Assembly: GCA_023438065.1 (NCBI GenBank)
Contig: JAEXRH010000011.1
Location: forward strand, 193,765-257,764
Source of the DNA: Spirochaetota bacterium
Lineage (GTDB): Bacteria; Spirochaetota; Spirochaetia; Treponematales; Treponemataceae
Reading direction: 5' to 3'
DNA length: 64,000 nt
The notes beneath the pieces are model-generated. The model was not told where the DNA came from, made no database searches, and saw nothing but the letters and a program-made list of their open reading frames with translations. Positions 1-9,185 of the stretch are shown one piece after another (position 1 is the stretch's first letter; the number at the start of each line of letters is the position of its first letter). The position numbers were made by a program, and so were the translations under genes.

Positions 1-1
1 C

Positions 2-727
2 ATCACCGTGGACATGTTCAGGCGAACCGCGGGCATCGACTACGCGGTACTCAAGCGGCGCTGCGACGCCCTCATGCGCGCGCTCTCGGGCGCCGAGGCG
101 ATCCGCGTGACGAGCCCTGGCGGAACGGACATACTCGTTCCCGTCGCGGGGAGATCCCCGATGAGCGACGACGGGGACTTCACCGCCGGAGGGCTCGGCG
201 GGAACATCCCCGCGGGAGAGGTCTTCATCAGCCCGCTTCCCGGGAAAAGCGAGGGCGTCATCGTTTTCGACGGCTCCATAAGCCACACGGGCGGGGACAC
301 CATCGTCAAGGAGCCCGTCCGCGTCACCTATCGGGCGGGATACATAACCGACATCTCGGGCGGCGAGGAAGCGTCCCTCCTCCGCGCATCGATCGAGGCT
401 GGCGAGGACAAGGCACGCGAGTTCGCCCGGGACGGGAAGCTCACGGCCGAGGAAGGCGAGTCCTACGCGAAGAACGCGCGAGGCCTCGGCGAGCTCGGCA
501 TCGGCCTCAATCCCGCCGCCGAGATACGCGGCAACATGCTCGAGGACGAAAAGGCGTTCCGCACCTGCCATTTCGCGATCGGAAGCAACTACGACAACGA
601 CGCGGAGGCGATGATCCATCTCGACTGCCTCGTGCGGAACCCGACGATCACCGTCGTATACCCGAACGGGACGACTCTCGTCGCCGAGAAAGACGGCGAA
701 CTGACCGAGGAATCGGGCGCGCGATAA
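2..727 (+). CDS. M29-family aminopeptidase, 5'-truncated by window edge
   Basis: This is the C-terminal part of a family M29 (aminopeptidase T/PepS-like) metallo-aminopeptidase, a cytosolic enzyme that removes N-terminal residues from peptides. The frame is open to the window edge, so the beginning of the gene is missing; the GTG at 8 is probably internal. Family signatures visible are GGNIPAGEVF, NARGLGELGIGLNP, the conserved NMLEDEK segment, and the metal-ligand stretch HFAIGSN followed about 20 residues later by IHLD, which supplies the His and His-x-Asp ligands. A full M29 enzyme has about 370-410 residues, so roughly 40% is missing. The aldehyde dehydrogenase follows about 60 nt downstream on the same strand, so the two may be co-transcribed. 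Confidence 0.85.
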   Translation: MTVDMFRRTAGIDYAVLKRRCDALMRALSGAEAIRVTSPGGTDILVPVAGRSPMSDDGDFTAGGLGGNIPAGEVFISPLPGKSEGVIVFDGSISHTGGDTIVKEPVRVTYRAGYITDISGGEEASLLRASIEAGEDKAREFARDGKLTAEEGESYAKNARGLGELGIGLNPAAEIRGNMLEDEKAFRTCHFAIGSNYDNDAEAMIHLDCLVRNPTITVVYPNGTTLVAEKDGELTEESGAR

Positions 728-786
728 AGAGCGCGACCTGACGTACAAAGAGCGAGAGGCGGCGCTTGCCGCGAGGAGACGATGAA

Positions 787-2184
787 ATGGACGAATCGAT
801 CAACGTGGCTGACATCGTCGCGCGGCAGCGCGCGTATTTCAACTCGGGAGCGACGCGATCCGTCGCGTTCAGGAAAGAGCGGCTCGCGCGCCTCCGGGAC
901 GCGATAATCGCGCGCGAACGGGACATCCTCGAGGCGGCGCACGCGGATCTCGGAAAATCCGATTTCGAGGCGTTCACGACCGAGATCGTCCTCGTCCTCG
1001 GCGAGATAAAGGCGATGATCCGTCATTGCGCGCGCTGGTCGAAACCCGAACGCCGGTGGGCCGGCATCTTCAACTTTCCCGCGCGCGCGTACGCGATCCA
1101 CGACCCGCACGGCGTCTGCCTCATCATGTCGCCCTGGAACTATCCTTTCCAGCTCTCGCTCATGCCGGTCGTCGGCGCGATCGCGGCGGGGAACACGGTA
1201 GTCCTCAAGCCTTCCGCGTACTCGAAGGCGACCTCGGCGCTCGTCGCTCGCATGATGCGCGAGACCTTCCCGGAGGAATACGTCGCCTGCGTCGAGGGAG
1301 GCCGCGACGTCAACCAGGATCTCCTCAACCAGAAATTCGACTTCATCTTTTTCACCGGAAGCGTCGAGGTCGGGAAGCACGTCATGGAAAAGGCCGCGAG
1401 GCACCTGACGCCCGTTACCCTCGAACTCGGCGGGAAGAGTCCGTGCATCGTCGACAAGTCGGCGAATCTCGATCTCTCCGCGCGGCGCGCCGTTTGGGGC
1501 AAGTGCATCAACGCGGGACAAACCTGCGTCGCGCCCGATTACTTCCTCGTCCACGAAAGCGTCAAGGAGAAATTCATCGCGCTATGCCGCGCGTACGTCG
1601 CGCAATTCTACGGCGAGACCCCGCACCTCAACCCGGAGTTTCCGAACATCATCAACCGCCACCATTTCGACCGGCTCTCCGCGCTCGTCGCGGGGGCCGA
1701 GAAGGCAAATCCCCGCGCGAGGCTCGTCGCGGGCGGAAGGACCGATCCCGAGACGCTCAAGATCGAGCCCGCCTTCATCGACGGCGTCGGCTGGGACGAC
1801 CCGGTCATGGGGGAGGAACTTTTCGGGCCCATCGTCCCGATCATCTCGTGGAAGGACGAGGCCGAGATCGTCGCGAGGATCCTCGAGCGACCGCGTCCGC
1901 TCGCGCTCTACCTTTTCACGGCCGACCGCGCGCAAGCGAGGCGTATTACCGGGAATATCCCCTTCGGCGGCGGATGCGTCAACGACACCGTCATGCACGT
2001 CGCGACGCACACGGTGCCCTTCGGCGGAACCGGCGCGAGCGGGATGGGCGGCTATCACGGAAAGGCGAGCTTCGACACCTTCACCCGCGTGAAGTCGGTG
2101 ATAGACAAGGCGCTCTTCGCGGACGTGCCGCTCAGGTACGCGCCGTTCGCGGGGAAGTATAAAACCTGGCGAAAATTCCTTTGA
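787..2184 (+). CDS. Aldehyde dehydrogenase (ALDH3/fatty-aldehyde type)
   Basis: A 465-residue NAD(P)-dependent aldehyde dehydrogenase that oxidises an aldehyde to the carboxylate. The glutamate motif LELGGKSP and the nucleophile motif GQTCVAPDY (catalytic Cys) are both present, as is the substrate/cofactor segment MSPWNYPFQL. The GQTCVAPDY form and the overall length fit the ALDH3 group (fatty or aromatic aldehydes) rather than the roughly 490-residue ALDH1/2 group. I chose the ATG at 787 because a GAGGAG ribosome-binding site lies about 9 nt upstream; the TTG at 766 has none. The gene ends at a strong hairpin terminator. The natural substrate cannot be read from the sequence. Confidence 0.92.
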   Translation: MDESINVADIVARQRAYFNSGATRSVAFRKERLARLRDAIIARERDILEAAHADLGKSDFEAFTTEIVLVLGEIKAMIRHCARWSKPERRWAGIFNFPARAYAIHDPHGVCLIMSPWNYPFQLSLMPVVGAIAAGNTVVLKPSAYSKATSALVARMMRETFPEEYVACVEGGRDVNQDLLNQKFDFIFFTGSVEVGKHVMEKAARHLTPVTLELGGKSPCIVDKSANLDLSARRAVWGKCINAGQTCVAPDYFLVHESVKEKFIALCRAYVAQFYGETPHLNPEFPNIINRHHFDRLSALVAGAEKANPRARLVAGGRTDPETLKIEPAFIDGVGWDDPVMGEELFGPIVPIISWKDEAEIVARILERPRPLALYLFTADRAQARRITGNIPFGGGCVNDTVMHVATHTVPFGGTGASGMGGYHGKASFDTFTRVKSVIDKALFADVPLRYAPFAGKYKTWRKFL

Positions 2185-2192
2185 AAAACGAA

Positions 2193-2223
2193 CGCCCGGG
2201 GAACGACTCCCCGGGCGTTTTTT
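2193..2223. terminator. Bidirectional rho-independent terminator
   Basis: A perfect 9-bp stem (CGCCCGGGG / CCCCGGGCG) with a 7-nt loop is followed by six T on the plus strand and by a T-rich run on the minus strand. It separates the aldehyde dehydrogenase from the convergent luxS operon and can serve both. Confidence 0.9.
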
Positions 2224-2312
2224 ATCCCATCAAGCGCGAACGTGTCCGCTCGCGCGCCGGCCCCATCGCCCCTTCCCGCGCGTTTATCGCGCGCGCTCCC
2301 GGGGAGGATGCC

Positions 2313-2798
2313 TCAAAAGCACTTCCAGCCTTTCCCGTCGATACCCTCGACCCATTTGCCCGCCCAGAGCTTCGCGCCCGCGAGGTCATGGTCCTTCCAG
2401 TTCCCGCACATGACCGGGTCGACGCCGGGAACCGCCTCGGCGTCGGGCCAGGAGGAGACCTTCGCGAGAACGGCGCGTATCTTTTGCGCGATCGTTTCCT
2501 CGGAGGGTTCGCCGAACACGACGAGGTAAAAACCCGTGCGGCAGCCCATCGGCGAGAGGTCGATCACGTCCGCGAGCTCGTCGCGGATATACTCGGCCAT
2601 GAGATGCTCGAGGGTATGGATCGCGCCGGTCGGCATGTATTCCATGTTCGGCTGGGTAAAGCGCACGTCGAACTTCGAGACGACGTCGCCCCTCGGGCCG
2701 ACCTTCTTTCCCGCGAGTCTGACGTACGGCGCGCGAACCTTCGTATGGTCGAGGCTAAAACTCTCGACGTTTCTCGATTCCTTCATTCTTTCCTCCAT
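2313..2798 (-). CDS. luxS: S-ribosylhomocysteine lyase LuxS
   Basis: LuxS splits S-ribosylhomocysteine into homocysteine and DPD, the precursor of autoinducer 2, and completes detoxification of S-adenosylhomocysteine in the activated methyl cycle. The 161-residue length is typical. The metal-binding HxxEH motif appears as HTLEH, with the third ligand and active-site region in MGCRTGFY (the catalytic Cys) and the C-terminal MCGNWKDHD. Its ATG overlaps the stop codon of mtnN by one base, so translation is coupled. It is the last gene of a kinase-mtnN-luxS operon and makes the next enzyme in the pathway after MtnN. Confidence 0.97.
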   Translation of the reverse strand: MEERMKESRNVESFSLDHTKVRAPYVRLAGKKVGPRGDVVSKFDVRFTQPNMEYMPTGAIHTLEHLMAEYIRDELADVIDLSPMGCRTGFYLVVFGEPSEETIAQKIRAVLAKVSSWPDAEAVPGVDPVMCGNWKDHDLAGAKLWAGKWVEGIDGKGWKCF

Positions 2799-3553
2799 TA
2801 GCCGCGGGCGAGCGACCGCGTCATCTCCATCACGACATGCGCGCTGATCTCGGACGCGATCCGCGAAAACTCGTCATAGCTCATGTTCGCGCCCTTCCCC
2901 GCGAGGTCCGAAACGCTCCTGAGGACCGCGAAGGGTATCCCGTTCGCCTTGCATACCTGGGCGACGGCGGCGCCTTCCATCTCCACGCACGCGGGCGAGA
3001 AGGTCGCCACGATTCGCGCGCGAAGACCCTCGTCATGAACGAACACGTCGCCCGAGGCGACGCGCCCCTCGATCATGCGATGCGCCGCTCCCATTCCCTC
3101 GGGCGCGTTCGCGCCCGGATCGCGCGAGCGTACCCGCGCGTAGGCCTCGAGCGCGAGCTCCCGCAGTCGGGGATCGGCCTCGAAGAACGGGCTCTCCGTT
3201 CCCGGGATGCGACCCGGCTCGTAGCCGAAGGCCGTCACGTCGAAATCGTGCTGGACCGCGTCCGTGCACGCGACCATATCGAGCACCGCCAGCGCGGGGT
3301 CTATGCCGCCCGCCGAGCCGGTGTTGATCACGCACCCGACGCCGAACTCCGATATGAGAATCTGCGCGCACAGCGCGGCGTTGACCTTTCCGACGCCGCA
3401 ACACACGGCGACGACGGGACAGCCCTCGAGCGTTCCCTCGTGAAACTCGAGCGCGCCGCGCCGCGCGACGCGAACCGGCTTTCCCGATTCCGCGAGCGCG
3501 GCGAAAAGGAGCTTTACTTCCTGATCGACCGCGCCGATGATTCCCGCTTTCAT
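2798..3553 (-). CDS. mtnN: 5'-methylthioadenosine/S-adenosylhomocysteine nucleosidase
   Basis: A 251-residue Pfs/MtnN that removes adenine from S-adenosylhomocysteine and methylthioadenosine, giving the LuxS substrate. The start is typical ([13 protein letters not shown], with the catalytic Glu), followed by the nucleoside-binding segments NTGSAGGID and [12 protein letters not shown] and the catalytic Asp in RSVSDLAG. The open frame continues upstream to 3910, but those residues lack similarity and overlap the kinase. The start at 3553 forms a 4-base ATGA overlap with the kinase stop codon. The downstream TAATG junction with luxS indicates a tightly coupled operon. Confidence 0.96.
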   Translation of the reverse strand: MKAGIIGAVDQEVKLLFAALAESGKPVRVARRGALEFHEGTLEGCPVVAVCCGVGKVNAALCAQILISEFGVGCVINTGSAGGIDPALAVLDMVACTDAVQHDFDVTAFGYEPGRIPGTESPFFEADPRLRELALEAYARVRSRDPGANAPEGMGAAHRMIEGRVASGDVFVHDEGLRARIVATFSPACVEMEGAAVAQVCKANGIPFAVLRSVSDLAGKGANMSYDEFSRIASEISAHVVMEMTRSLARG

Positions 3554-6500
3554 CCCTTCTCCTTTTCGGCTTCCTGCCCCTTCGACCCGCGCACGGCGTC
3601 GATGATTCCTGCGAGCGCGCCGTGAACCTCGGGGTAGAGCCGGTCGACATCCTCGGAATTTCCCGCGAGTATCGCCTGCTCGAGCTCTCGCGCCGCCGAG
3701 GAAAGCCCGATGGCGCCGATATTCGCGACGCTCGAGATGAGCGCGTGCGCCGCGGTGCGGAACTGCGAAGTATTGCCGCTCCGTCTCCCGCTTTCGAGTT
3801 GTTCGAGCATCTTCGGCCCCGTGCGAACGAAAATCCGCAAGACCGCCTCGAGCGTCTTTTCCGAGCCAGTATACCGAAGCGCGGCCTCTCGATCGAGCCC
3901 CGGGATCCACGTTTCATCCGTCCCTTGCCGCTCGTCCGCGGGAGTTTCGGACAGGACGGGCTGGAGCTCGCACCGTTCGCCCTCGCGGGGCATGAAGAGC
4001 CACCGCTTGACGCACGCGGCGAAAGCGTTGAACTCGATCGGCTTCGAGAGCACGTCGTCAAGGCGGGAACGCCGATAGAGCTCGAGATACGATGCCCCGG
4101 TGTTCGCCGTCAACGCGATTATCGGCACGTCGCCGTACCCGGGCAGGCCGCGAAGGCGTTGCGTCGTCTCGAGGCCGTCAAGGCCCGGCATCATGTGATC
4201 CATGAGCACGAGGTCGTATCTCCGTCCCTTCGCTTTCCCGAGCGCTTCCTCGCCGCTTTCCGCCTCGTCCGAGGGCACGCCGAGCGTCTGGAGGAAACCC
4301 TCTGCTACCTTCCGGTTCACCGCGCTGTCGTCGACGATCAGTACCGAGCGGGTTCCCGCGTCCGGATGGATCTCGTCGGAACCGGCGCCCTCCGCCGAGG
4401 AAGGCGAGGATCCGATGTCGAGTTCCTCGCCGCGCACGAAACGGGCGAACGAGGTGATGACAAGCGGCTTGAAAAGGAAGCCGACCCCGGGGATCTTGTC
4501 CTTTCCGAGAAAGCCGAGCGTCGAAAGAAGCGCGAGATAGCGCACCCCCGGGCGGCCGCGGGCGACGGAGGCTACCGCCTCGTACGCCTCCTGATAGTCG
4601 AAAATCACGTGCGTCCAGGGGAAGGCGTCCGCGGCGAGGCAGGACCGGAATTCCTCCAGGGTATGGCAGGAGCGGATCTCGTATCGCCCTCGCTCGGCCA
4701 TCCGGGCGATCGACGCGAGCGCGTACCGGTCCCGGTCGTACGCGAGGATGGAGAACCGCCCCCGGGGGAGTCGCGCGACGGGGCTCGCCTGAACGGGCGC
4801 GGAGAGCGGGATCTCCGCGACGAAGGTCGACCCGACGCCCTCCTCGCTCTCCACGGAAATCGATCCGTCCATCAGCGAGACGAGACCCTTGCAGATGGAA
4901 AGGCCGAGCCCCGAACCCTCGACGAACGCGGATTGCCGGTCCTCGACGCGATTGAAACGACCGAAGATATCGCCGAGCCGGTCCTTCGGGATGCCGATGC
5001 CCGTGTCCCGCACGCTGAACCGGATGGTCGCGGGCCTTCCCCTGCCACGCGGAACGGGCGTCACCGAAAGATTGATCTCCCCCCGCGGGGTAAACTTCAC
5101 CGCGTTCGAAAGGAGGTTCACGAGCACCTGCTTCACCCGGAGCTCGTCCCCCACGACCCGCGCGGGCGTCGCCGGATCGAGGTCGACCGTGAAGGACAGG
5201 TCCTTCTCGAACAGCCTCACCGATATCAGGTTCACGACGTCGTGAACGAGGGCCGCGACCCCGAACGGCGTCGGCTGGAGCTCCATCTTCCCCGCCTCGA
5301 TCCGGGAGAAGTCAAGTATGTCGTTGATGATCGACAGGAGCATCGTCGCGGAGGAGCGTATATGCGAGATGTAGTTTCGCTGGATCGGCGTCGGGTCGGT
5401 CCGGGAGAGGAGCTCGTTCATGCCGATCACGCCGTTCATGGGCGTGCGAAGCTCGTGGGTCATGTTCGCGAGGAACGCCGACTTGGCGCGGGTCGCCTCC
5501 TCGGCGCGCTCGCGCGCGACGACGAGCTCGGTGGTATTCGTCGCTATGGTGATCGACCCGAAATTCTCCCCCTGATAGAGAAGGGGGTCGACGCGATAGT
5601 TGAAGCTCTGCGGGCCCTCGGGTAACGAGAGGGAAAACGCGCCTCGCCGGGGGATCTCGGCCGACTCGTTGAAAACGTCCACGAGCTGCTTCCGGAGGGT
5701 CTCGTCGTTCCGGAGGAGGTACTCCCAGGGATGCCCGACGACGGAATGCCAGCGGGTAAACCCGAGGGACTCGACGAGCGTGCGCGAGGCGTACTCGAGC
5801 GTCCCGTTCGGGTTGACGATCGCGATGTCGTCCGACGAGGAGTCCATGAGCGCCTCGAGGATGGCCTTCGGCCTGATCTCGCCGGTGATGTCGAACTGGG
5901 TCAGGATATAGCCGAACGCGCCCGCATTCGACTTGATCGTCCGTACGTCGACGTAGTACCAGCGAAGCTCTCCGTCTACGCGGTACTTCATGACCTCATG
6001 GATCGGCTCGTCCAAAAGGACGATGCGGTTGAGCATGTCCTCGACGAGAGCGACGTCGACCCGGGGAATGTCCCGAATGTTCATGCCGACGAGATCGCGC
6101 CAGGAATTGCGCCCGATCGCGCGGGCGATCGAGTCGCTCGCGAGGATGAGCTTGAGACCGCGGTCGAAGACCATGACCTGGCCCGGGATCGAGCTCATCA
6201 GGGTATCGAGGATGCGCTTATGCGAGTAAAGCTCGGTGATGTCGGAAAGGAAAAAGACCTTCCCGGTTAACCTTCCGTCTCGATCGACGTTCGCGGCGCG
6301 GACATGAAACCATTCGTACTGGTCGTTGCCGAGGCGGTCGAGCGGGAAGACTTCGTCGACCTCCATGCCGCGATTGAGCCGTTCGAACCACTTCCTGATG
6401 AGCAGGGAAAGCACGGGGTTTTTGACGATCTCGAAAACGCTTTTCCCCTCGCACTCGCGCGGCGAGGATACGGACAGGTATCGCGCGGCGGCCGGGCTCA

Positions 6501-6615
6501 TCTTGAGCACGACGTCGTCGGAGTCGAGAAACAAAACGAGGTTGGGCGAAAGCTCAAGAAGAACCTCGGCGTAGGAAGGATTTCCATTATTGGCGGGAGA
6601 ACCCTCGTTTTCCAT
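3550..6615 (-). CDS. Hybrid sensor histidine kinase with PAS, REC and HPt domains
   Basis: A 1021-residue cytoplasmic phosphorelay protein. Domains in order: three PAS-like sensor regions (about 15-125, 135-245, 255-365), HisKA with the phospho-accepting His near 387 ([10 protein letters not shown]), HATPase_c (N box NLLSNAVKF near 503; G boxes DTGIGIP and GSGLGLS), a degenerate receiver around 620-730, an intact receiver with the acceptor Asp near 806 ([10 protein letters not shown]), and a C-terminal HPt with the His near 957. No membrane segment is visible. The ATG at 6615 was chosen because a promoter -10 (TATACT) ends 6 nt before it, so the further upstream frame would not be transcribed. 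The stop overlaps mtnN by 4 nt. No output protein for the HPt is encoded next door. Confidence 0.93.
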   Translation of the reverse strand: MENEGSPANNGNPSYAEVLLELSPNLVLFLDSDDVVLKMSPAAARYLSVSSPRECEGKSVFEIVKNPVLSLLIRKWFERLNRGMEVDEVFPLDRLGNDQYEWFHVRAANVDRDGRLTGKVFFLSDITELYSHKRILDTLMSSIPGQVMVFDRGLKLILASDSIARAIGRNSWRDLVGMNIRDIPRVDVALVEDMLNRIVLLDEPIHEVMKYRVDGELRWYYVDVRTIKSNAGAFGYILTQFDITGEIRPKAILEALMDSSSDDIAIVNPNGTLEYASRTLVESLGFTRWHSVVGHPWEYLLRNDETLRKQLVDVFNESAEIPRRGAFSLSLPEGPQSFNYRVDPLLYQGENFGSITIATNTTELVVARERAEEATRAKSAFLANMTHELRTPMNGVIGMNELLSRTDPTPIQRNYISHIRSSATMLLSIINDILDFSRIEAGKMELQPTPFGVAALVHDVVNLISVRLFEKDLSFTVDLDPATPARVVGDELRVKQVLVNLLSNAVKFTPRGEINLSVTPVPRGRGRPATIRFSVRDTGIGIPKDRLGDIFGRFNRVEDRQSAFVEGSGLGLSICKGLVSLMDGSISVESEEGVGSTFVAEIPLSAPVQASPVARLPRGRFSILAYDRDRYALASIARMAERGRYEIRSCHTLEEFRSCLAADAFPWTHVIFDYQEAYEAVASVARGRPGVRYLALLSTLGFLGKDKIPGVGFLFKPLVITSFARFVRGEELDIGSSPSSAEGAGSDEIHPDAGTRSVLIVDDSAVNRKVAEGFLQTLGVPSDEAESGEEALGKAKGRRYDLVLMDHMMPGLDGLETTQRLRGLPGYGDVPIIALTANTGASYLELYRRSRLDDVLSKPIEFNAFAACVKRWLFMPREGERCELQPVLSETPADERQGTDETWIPGLDREAALRYTGSEKTLEAVLRIFVRTGPKMLEQLESGRRSGNTSQFRTAAHALISSVANIGAIGLSSAARELEQAILAGNSEDVDRLYPEVHGALAGIIDAVRGSKGQEAEKEKG

Positions 6616-6621
6616 GGGAGC

Positions 6622-6650
6622 AGTATACACTTTTATATCCGCATTATCAA
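6622..6650 (-). promoter_or_regulatory. Sigma70-type promoter of kinase-mtnN-luxS operon
   Basis: Minus-strand TTGATA, a 17-nt spacer and TATACT, only 6 nt before the ATG at 6615. Both boxes match consensus at 5 of 6 positions. There is no room for a Shine-Dalgarno sequence, so the mRNA is predicted to be leaderless. Confidence 0.65.
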
Positions 6651-6656
6651 TTTTTA

Positions 6657-6685
6657 TACACACACTGCCGATAATCTGGTATCCT
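6657..6685 (+). promoter_or_regulatory. Candidate promoter of the EAL gene
   Basis: TACACA, 17 nt, TATCCT, ending 9 nt before the ATG at 6695. The boxes are weaker (4 of 6 each), but the geometry repeats that of other short-leader starts in this window. It is divergent from, and very close to, the kinase promoter. Confidence 0.4.
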
Positions 6686-6694
6686 TTAACGGCT

Positions 6695-7990
6695 ATGAAG
6701 TCTTCAAACTGCGATTTCATCCTGCAAGATATCCTCGAGAAAGAAAGGATTTCCACCTACTTTCAACCCATCGTCAGCCTCAAAACTGGCGAGATATTCG
6801 CGTACGAGGCGCTCGTCCGCGGGCTCCGGCACGACTCCGACGCGCTCATCGCCCCCCGCGAGCTATTCGCCCAGGCGGACCGGGAAACGGTCTCGCTCGA
6901 ATTCGACCGCCTGTGCAGGAAAAAGGCCCTGGAGAATTTCGGCAACTACAAAAAAGGCGACGCCGGGACCGGCGCGCATCGTCCGATGATGTTCATGAAC
7001 ATCAACACCTCCGTCATCGGCGCGGGCGACGACGAAACCCCGCACATCAGCACGATCACCCGCCAAATGGGCTTCGACCCGAAGACCATCGGGCTCGAGC
7101 TCATCGAGTCGCCCTCGAATTCCCCCGAGGAGCTCATCGGTTTCGTGAACCAGTACCGCGACTCGGGCTTTCTCATCGTCATAGACGACTTCGGCTGCGA
7201 GCACTCCAACCTCGACCGGCTCATCCAGATCCATCCGGACATCATCAAGATCGACCGCAGCATCATTTCCGAGATCGAGCGCGACCCGTACCGGCAGTCC
7301 ATCCTCAAATCGATCCACTCGCTCGCCGAGATGACCGGCTCCCTTTGCCTCGCCGAGGGCGTCGAGACCTACGAGGAGATCCTCACCTGCCATCTTCTCG
7401 GCGTGGATCTCTTCCAGGGCTTCGCGATAGCGTGCCCGCACCCCGACGTCGACAAGGTCAGCGCGGACGCGCTCGCCTCGGTCGCCTCGATCCGCGCGGA
7501 ACTCAAGCGCTCGACCCTCGAGGCGATCAGGAGCAAGAGACGCCTTACCGGAGACATCAACCTCCTCGCCGACTGGCTCATCAGGCAGATTTCCTCGCAT
7601 GACCTCGATGCGATGACCCCGGTATTCCAGGAATTCATCGCGATGAACGGGGAAATCGAGTGCATCTACCTGATCGACGCCTCCGGAACCCAGGTGTCCG
7701 AGACCATCATCTCCCAAACCCTCGTGCGCCAGTCGCGACCGGGAATCTTTCGACCCGCGGAACCGGGATCGAACCACGCCTTCAAGCCTTTTTTCACCTG
7801 CTTCGAGGCCCTGGGCGTCCAGCGCTATCTGACCGACGTCTATCTTTCGCTCGCCTCGGGAAACCTGTGCAGGACATTCTCGGTAACCCTCGATCCCGAA
7901 AAATCCCGGGGGCTCATCCTGTGCATCGATTTCCTTGAGGAGGCGATCAGAACGCCCGCCCCCCGGGGGCCGCTTCGGCAACTGTGTTGA
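6695..7990 (+). CDS. EAL-domain cyclic-di-GMP phosphodiesterase
   Basis: A 431-residue protein with an N-terminal EAL domain (about residues 12-245) and a C-terminal region of about 180 residues. Catalytic features are intact: YEALVRG (EAL Glu), [24 protein letters not shown] (the DD pair), IKIDRSII (Lys), LAEGVET (Glu) and LFQGF (Gln). It should hydrolyse c-di-GMP. The C-terminal region, with [16 protein letters not shown] followed by beta-rich sequence, looks like a PDC/Cache-like sensor fold as in YkuI-type proteins; that is an inference. No membrane helix is visible. The start at 6695 fits the -10 box just upstream. It is divergent from the kinase-luxS operon. Confidence 0.9.
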   Translation: MKSSNCDFILQDILEKERISTYFQPIVSLKTGEIFAYEALVRGLRHDSDALIAPRELFAQADRETVSLEFDRLCRKKALENFGNYKKGDAGTGAHRPMMFMNINTSVIGAGDDETPHISTITRQMGFDPKTIGLELIESPSNSPEELIGFVNQYRDSGFLIVIDDFGCEHSNLDRLIQIHPDIIKIDRSIISEIERDPYRQSILKSIHSLAEMTGSLCLAEGVETYEEILTCHLLGVDLFQGFAIACPHPDVDKVSADALASVASIRAELKRSTLEAIRSKRRLTGDINLLADWLIRQISSHDLDAMTPVFQEFIAMNGEIECIYLIDASGTQVSETIISQTLVRQSRPGIFRPAEPGSNHAFKPFFTCFEALGVQRYLTDVYLSLASGNLCRTFSVTLDPEKSRGLILCIDFLEEAIRTPAPRGPLRQLC

Positions 7991-8057
7991 CGCAGCAGGA
8001 AACACTGTAAAATATCGCACGGAAACGTAAAATACCGTAAGGTTTTCGCACAAACGC

Positions 8058-8086
8058 TTGAATTCGTTGACTGATTCATGTATGTT
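8058..8086 (+). promoter_or_regulatory. Candidate promoter for a small RNA
   Basis: TTGAAT, 17 nt, TATGTT upstream of the two-hairpin segment that ends in the terminator at 8122-8166. Each box matches consensus at 4 of 6 positions. Confidence 0.35.
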
Positions 8087-8092
8087 TCAGCC

Positions 8093-8166
8093 ATGGAAAC
8101 AGCTCAAAATGTTTCATGCTGAGGACCAGCCGTTCCCTCCTCCTTTCGGCTGGTCCTTGTTTTTTC
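8093..8166 (+). ncRNA. Candidate small non-coding RNA, about 74 nt
   Basis: Between the EAL gene and purU lies a stretch without a plausible reading frame. It contains a hairpin (GAAACA 8096-8101 with TGTTTC 8110-8115) followed directly by a strong 11-bp terminator hairpin and a T run. A candidate promoter lies at 8058-8086. Promoter, short structured body and terminator form the classic layout of a trans-acting small RNA, but it could equally be only the 3' untranslated region of the EAL transcript. It resembles no RNA family I recognise. Confidence 0.35.
8122..8166 (+). terminator. Rho-independent terminator after the EAL gene
   Basis: An 11-bp stem (AGGACCAGCCG 8122-8132 with CGGCTGGTCCT 8147-8157) with a 14-nt pyrimidine-rich loop, followed by TTGTTTTTTT. 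Confidence 0.9.
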
Positions 8167-8173
8167 TATCGTC

Positions 8174-8203
8174 TTGCCCAAATTCAACCCGATAGGCTAT
8201 TCT
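8174..8203 (+). promoter_or_regulatory. Promoter of purU, probably leaderless
   Basis: TTGCCC, 18 nt, TATTCT, with the -10 box ending 7 nt before the purU ATG at 8211. No Shine-Dalgarno sequence is present. Confidence 0.5.
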
Positions 8204-8210
8204 TTTCGAC

Positions 8211-9062
8211 ATGACACATCAGACCTATACCCTCACCGTTTCCTGCGCCGACCAACCCGGACTCATCGCGGCCGTCACCGGCTGTATCGCGGAATCGGGG
8301 GGAAATATCCTCAACCTCGCCCAGCACACGGCCGTCGACATCGGCATGTTCTTTTGCCGCGTCTCCTTCGCGGGCAAGGAAACCTTTACCGAGGATCGCT
8401 TCAACGAAAGCTTCGCGAAAATCGCGGGGCCCTTCGCCATGGACTGGAAGTTCTTCAATGACTCAAGGAAAAAGCGCGTCGCGGTCCTCGTCTCGAAAAC
8501 GAGCCACTGCCTCTACGAAATCCTCCTCAAGCACGCCGACGGCGAGCTCGACTGCGAGATCCCGGTCATCATCTCGAACCATCCCGACCTCGCGCACATC
8601 GCGACCTCGTTCCACCTGCCCTTCTACCAGGTCGATCCCGCGAAGGGAAAGGCCGCCTACGAAAAGGATCTCGAGGAGATCCTTGCGCAATACAAGGCCG
8701 ACCTCGTCGTGCTCGCGCGCTACATGCAGGTCATGTCGGGTGATTTTTGCCGCCGCTGGGACGGGAAGGTCATCAACATCCACCACGGCTTCCTTCCCGC
8801 CTTCAAGGGCGCGAAACCCTATCATCAGGCCTGGCAAAAAGGCGTCAAGATCATCGGCGCCACGGGCCATTTCGCGACCGAGGATCTCGACCAGGGACCG
8901 ATCATATTCCAGGACGTCATCCGGGTCACCGATACCCGCTCGGTCGACGAGTTCGTCCAGATGGGAAAGGACGTGGAGCGCCGGGTTCTCGTCGAGGCGG
9001 TTCGCCGCTATCTCTCGCACAGCATCTTCCTCCACGAGGGAAGGACCTTCGTCATCGAATGA
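8211..9062 (+). CDS. purU: Formyltetrahydrofolate deformylase PurU
   Basis: A 283-residue enzyme that hydrolyses 10-formyltetrahydrofolate to formate and tetrahydrofolate, balancing one-carbon pools. The N-terminal ACT regulatory domain (about 1-80, QTYTLTVSCADQPGLIAAVTG) is followed by a formyltransferase-type catalytic domain with the NIHHGFLPAFKGAKPYHQA and GATGHFATEDLDQGPII segments, which contain the conserved Asn, His and Asp of the family. Length is standard. It stands alone between two terminators, with its own promoter and no ribosome-binding site. Confidence 0.96.
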   Translation: MTHQTYTLTVSCADQPGLIAAVTGCIAESGGNILNLAQHTAVDIGMFFCRVSFAGKETFTEDRFNESFAKIAGPFAMDWKFFNDSRKKRVAVLVSKTSHCLYEILLKHADGELDCEIPVIISNHPDLAHIATSFHLPFYQVDPAKGKAAYEKDLEEILAQYKADLVVLARYMQVMSGDFCRRWDGKVINIHHGFLPAFKGAKPYHQAWQKGVKIIGATGHFATEDLDQGPIIFQDVIRVTDTRSVDEFVQMGKDVERRVLVEAVRRYLSHSIFLHEGRTFVIE

Positions 9063-9138
9063 CGGCAAGGCGCGCGAAACGAGGCACGCGCGTTTCGGCG
9101 GTTTTTGCGCGACAACGCGACACGTTCACGGAAAAGAA

Positions 9139-9165
9139 AAGCCTCCGCGCGCGGAGGCTTTTTTT
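9139..9165. terminator. Bidirectional terminator between purU and the HD-domain gene
   Basis: A self-complementary 22-base stem region (AAGCCTCCGCG and its complement) with A-rich sequence on the left and a T run on the right, placed between two convergent genes. Confidence 0.88.
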
Positions 9166-9185
9166 CTGCCCTGATGGCTTTCCCG

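Noticed and set aside
3622..5625. A long plus-strand open frame of 667 codons opposite the hybrid kinase
   Set aside because: It is Arg/Asp/Glu-rich shadow sequence without domain motifs, caused by GC-rich codon use on the opposite strand; the kinase reads clearly through the same bases.
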